This document shows, piece after piece, positions 61,410 to 64,000 of a stretch of 64,000 nucleotides of DNA. The notes beneath the pieces are model-generated. The model was not told the DNA's origin. It made no database searches and saw only the letters and a program-made list of their open reading frames with translations. Where the stretch lies: assembly GCA_036785325.1 (NCBI GenBank), contig JAXIVH010000013.1:872346-936345 (forward strand), given 5' to 3'. Both the position numbers and the translations under genes were made by a program. How positions within the stretch are numbered: position 1 is the stretch's first letter; each line of letters starts with the position of its first letter. This stretch comes from Urophycis tenuis (taxonomy: Eukaryota; Chordata; Actinopteri; Gadiformes; Phycidae).

Positions 61410-62687
61410 ATGGATTTGAAAAACATCATGTCACGACTCGAAACCGGCAACGAAGAGGATATTGAAAAGGTTTTGCATCAGTATAACCAAGAGGTGGGGT
61501 GTTGCTAATTTGATGTCAACCAAAACAAATCACCATGCTAGCGTTAGCATGCTAAGTCTGTGAGGCTGGCATCGTTTAAAGCAAAGTAATGGCTACTAAG
61601 ACCTCGGTCAACTGAATGTTTAGCAGCATGATCGTATCGGTATTGTAATGTATTATGTATACATGTTCGCCATCTGTCAGTTGCTTCTTCTGTGAAACAA
61701 GTTACCATTACAACCATAAAAGTTATCATACGACAATTGCTAAGATCACTTCATTTTACCCTAAATACAAAATATTGAATATGCAACATCATTGAGCAAA
61801 ATATACCTTGTATGTCCTGCTCTATATTTATCTATTTCTGTATTTCGTGTGCATTTGAGGACACTGGTGTTTTGGTAAAGTCGTATTTAAACTGAATTGC
61901 TTTTATTTTTTTCAGAATAGCCAAACATTTACATTTGACCAAAATGAAGAAAATCTTCGAAGTGTAAGTATTTATTCCTACCTTGCATACACTGGCTAAT
62001 GCACATTTATAACAATGTGTAATAACACCTTTTGTCTCCTTCCCCAACTGATTGTAGAAGGTGTGCCAAAGTCTTGTGACAGCACTAGGAACACAAGAGC
62101 GACCATGTTGCCAGAGGGCCTCCTTAGAGACTCTTCGCATCCTGTCCAGGGACAAGCGTGCTCTGGACCCCGTGGCCACCAGGGAGGGCATGCTGGTCCT
62201 GGCTGGTTTGGCCCAGCTCAACGCCGGCAAGGAAGGCAGTGAGCAGGTGAACAATCTTCAGGATGGCACTCTGACCCCGGAGCAGGAGAGGGTGGTTGTG
62301 GAGGCACTCAAGTGCTTGTGCAACGTGGTGTACAACAGCCCTGCAGCCCAGCAGGTCTGCGCCGACTTGAAGCTGCCCCAGAGTTTGTGTGCCCGCCTGC
62401 ACGCCAGCCGCTCCGGGGGGCACGAGGTGGGCCTGTTCCTGCTGCGCCTCCTCTTCCTGCTGACGGCGCTGCGGCCCGACGTGAGAGGCAGCCTGCAGAG
62501 TGAGCAGCACGCCGTCACGCTCCTCAGGGAGGTTCTGGAGCAGACGCTGCAGGTGCGCTGGGTGGGGCCGTACGAGGCGGCTGCCCCGGAGCCCGAGGCC
62601 ACGCCCATCCCCGCCCAGGACAACGAGCGAGCCATTGAGGCCCTGAAAGCCTTGTTCAACCTCACGCTGACAGACACCAGTGATGAG
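61410..62687 (+). CDS. ric8b: RIC8-family G-alpha chaperone/exchange factor, 5' part (runs out of window)
   Basis: Three coding exons: 61410-61493, 61916-61963 and 62058-62687, giving the first 254 residues; the donor at 62688 leads to exons beyond the window. RIC8 proteins fold nascent G-alpha subunits and act as guanine-nucleotide exchange factors in the cytoplasm. Seen: [17 protein letters not shown], then armadillo-like helices with the family motifs [40 protein letters not shown] and [12 protein letters not shown]. The start is the first ATG after an AT-rich leader and matches the usual short N-terminus. The assignment to RIC8B rests mainly on position, since RFX4 and RIC8B are neighbours in human. 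The N-terminus ([18 protein letters not shown]) resembles what I recall of RIC8A, while RWVGPYEAA and IEALKALFN resemble RIC8B. Paralogue identity is therefore not certain; family identity is. Confidence 0.88.
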
Positions 62688-63620
62688 GTGGGTGTGATGC
62701 ACTTATTGTTCCTGCACCGGTGGACCTCCTCATATGTTACTGTTTTTACATGTCTTATTCAATGATTGATGCAAACGCAAACAATGGAGAAGAAAGGGCA
62801 GCAACATCATTATGTCATACTTTTAACCAATTAAATAATATCACTCAGACCCAGTCGATCGATCGTCATATTGTCAATTGTCAATAAGTCACTTGATCGC
62901 CAACTGCCCAGTTTCAAGTAGGCAGTGAGTTAAACAAAAGTCAGGGCTGATTTACATCTGGTCATGGACGATAGCAGCAATTATCCTGGGGTCTTAACTA
63001 ACTGGCCACATCCTTTCAGGAGTTTCTTATCTTGACAGAATTTGCTTTTGCTAAGTGTATCTTGTTTCACACTGAGCCTTAAATAATGTTGTCAATATAC
63101 TCAAATCCTATAAAATCTATAGAATACATTTGTTTACAAGTCTTACTCTCACCTGGCATTGCCAGATGGGAAATGTTAAAGTATCATATTTTGAGGAAAA
63201 TGATCATAAAGGAACACAATGTGATTGTTGACCTGGACTGTGGCTCTAAGGGACCAACAACAAGTTTTGAAATCGTCATGTATTGAGCCTCAACGCTGTA
63301 GCCGTGAATGGCAGACAACAGGCTCCCGTGTTTTCCTTTGGAGCAGTAGTGTCAACGTAGTCCTCTTCCAGCGCCCGTCTTTCTCACTGACAGGATGGAA
63401 GTATCCCTACAGAGAATTTAAACTTGTTTCTTTACCCGGGCTGGCCAGCATTTTTCATTTGTAAAAGAGATCAGTTATAGGATGTGATTATTTTGATAAC
63501 ATTCTGTAAATTGCTATCGATCAGCATTGACTAGAGATATGTGCAGGTTACTTGAAGCTACAATCTAGTGGACATGTCACATGACTTTAACAGCTAACCC
63601 CCACAACCACCTTGTCCTCC
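62688..63620. other. RIC8 intron 3, no feature recognised
   Basis: Ordinary intronic sequence. GATCGATCGATCGTCA at about 62856-62871 is a short local repeat. No exon with RIC8-like coding was seen. Confidence 0.5.
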
Positions 63621-63624
63621 ACTG

Positions 63625-64000
63625 ACGCCTCTTGTGTCTTGTCTCTCTGTGTCTTGTGTGTCTTGTCTCTCTGTGTCTTGTGTGTCTGTGTCTTGTGTCT
63701 CTCTGTCTCTGTGTCTTGTGTGTCTTGTGTGTCTTGTGTGTCTTGTGTCTCTGTGTCTCTGTGTCTTGTGTGTCTGTGTCTTGTGTCTTGTGTCTTGTGT
63801 CTTGTGTGTCTGTGTCTTGTGTCTTGTGTCTTGTGTCTTGTGTGTCTGTGTCTTGTGTCTTGTGTCTTGTGTGTCTGTGTCTTGTGTCTTTTGTCTTTTG
63901 TCTCTGTGTCTCTGTGTCCTGTGTGTCCTGTGTCTTTTGTCTTGTGTCTTGTGTGTCTGTCTTTTGTCTTGTGTCTTTTGTCTTGTGTCTTTTGTCTTGT
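63625..64000. repeat. Degenerate TGTCTTG/TGTCTC tandem array, runs out of window
   Basis: Units such as TGTGTCTTG and TGTCTCTG repeat to the window edge with frequent length changes, in RIC8 intron 3. Confidence 0.95.

Noticed and set aside
62124..62702. Minus-strand frame of 192 codons opposite RIC8 exon 3
   Set aside because: The plus strand encodes conserved RIC8 residues in one open exon; the minus frame resembles nothing.

Overview
The window is vertebrate nuclear DNA, almost certainly from a teleost fish. It holds intron-rich genes with GT-AG splicing, fish-type tRNA-derived SINEs, LINE remnants, a hAT-type MITE, and a very heavy load of microsatellites and minisatellites. The species cannot be fixed from the sequence. 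Five protein-coding genes, all on the + strand, were assembled exon by exon from splice signals, phase continuity and recalled family protein sequences.

Layout: (1) 829-11486, the last 17 coding exons of a liprin-beta gene, best match PPFIBP1, with the 5' part outside the window. (2) 12772-15750, a complete seven-exon EndoU-family ribonuclease (endou/endouc type). (3) 17629-42013, a 28-exon POLR3B gene for the second-largest subunit of RNA polymerase III. (4) 44652-59505, an 18-exon RFX4 gene, a winged-helix transcription factor of brain development and ciliogenesis. (5) 61410 onward, the first three coding exons of a RIC8 gene, probably RIC8B because POLR3B-RFX4-RIC8B are neighbours in human. 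The genes do not form a pathway. The order is a conserved linkage block; all five human counterparts are on human chromosome 12 as far as I recall.

Gene-poor stretches: 1-828 is liprin intron with a MITE-like element. 15751-17628 holds the ENDOU 3' end, a LINE fragment and the POLR3B promoter. POLR3B introns 2, 12, 15, 19, 23 and 24 carry transposon remnants, tandem arrays and TAAT-rich unique DNA that may be RFX4 regulatory elements. 42014-44651 is the POLR3B-RFX4 intergenic region. 59506-61409 holds the RFX4 3' UTR and the RIC8 promoter.

Main points of interest: two opposite single-base homopolymer indels break POLR3B as written and look like assembly errors. Several minisatellites start at, or include, the 5' splice site, so the donor is repeated 8 to 16 times. 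An X-box-type RFX site lies in an RFX4 intron. RFX4 has a GC-AG intron. A series of near-perfect short-spacer palindromes looks like template-switch products. No undescribed protein system was found; the unusual material is in the non-coding architecture.
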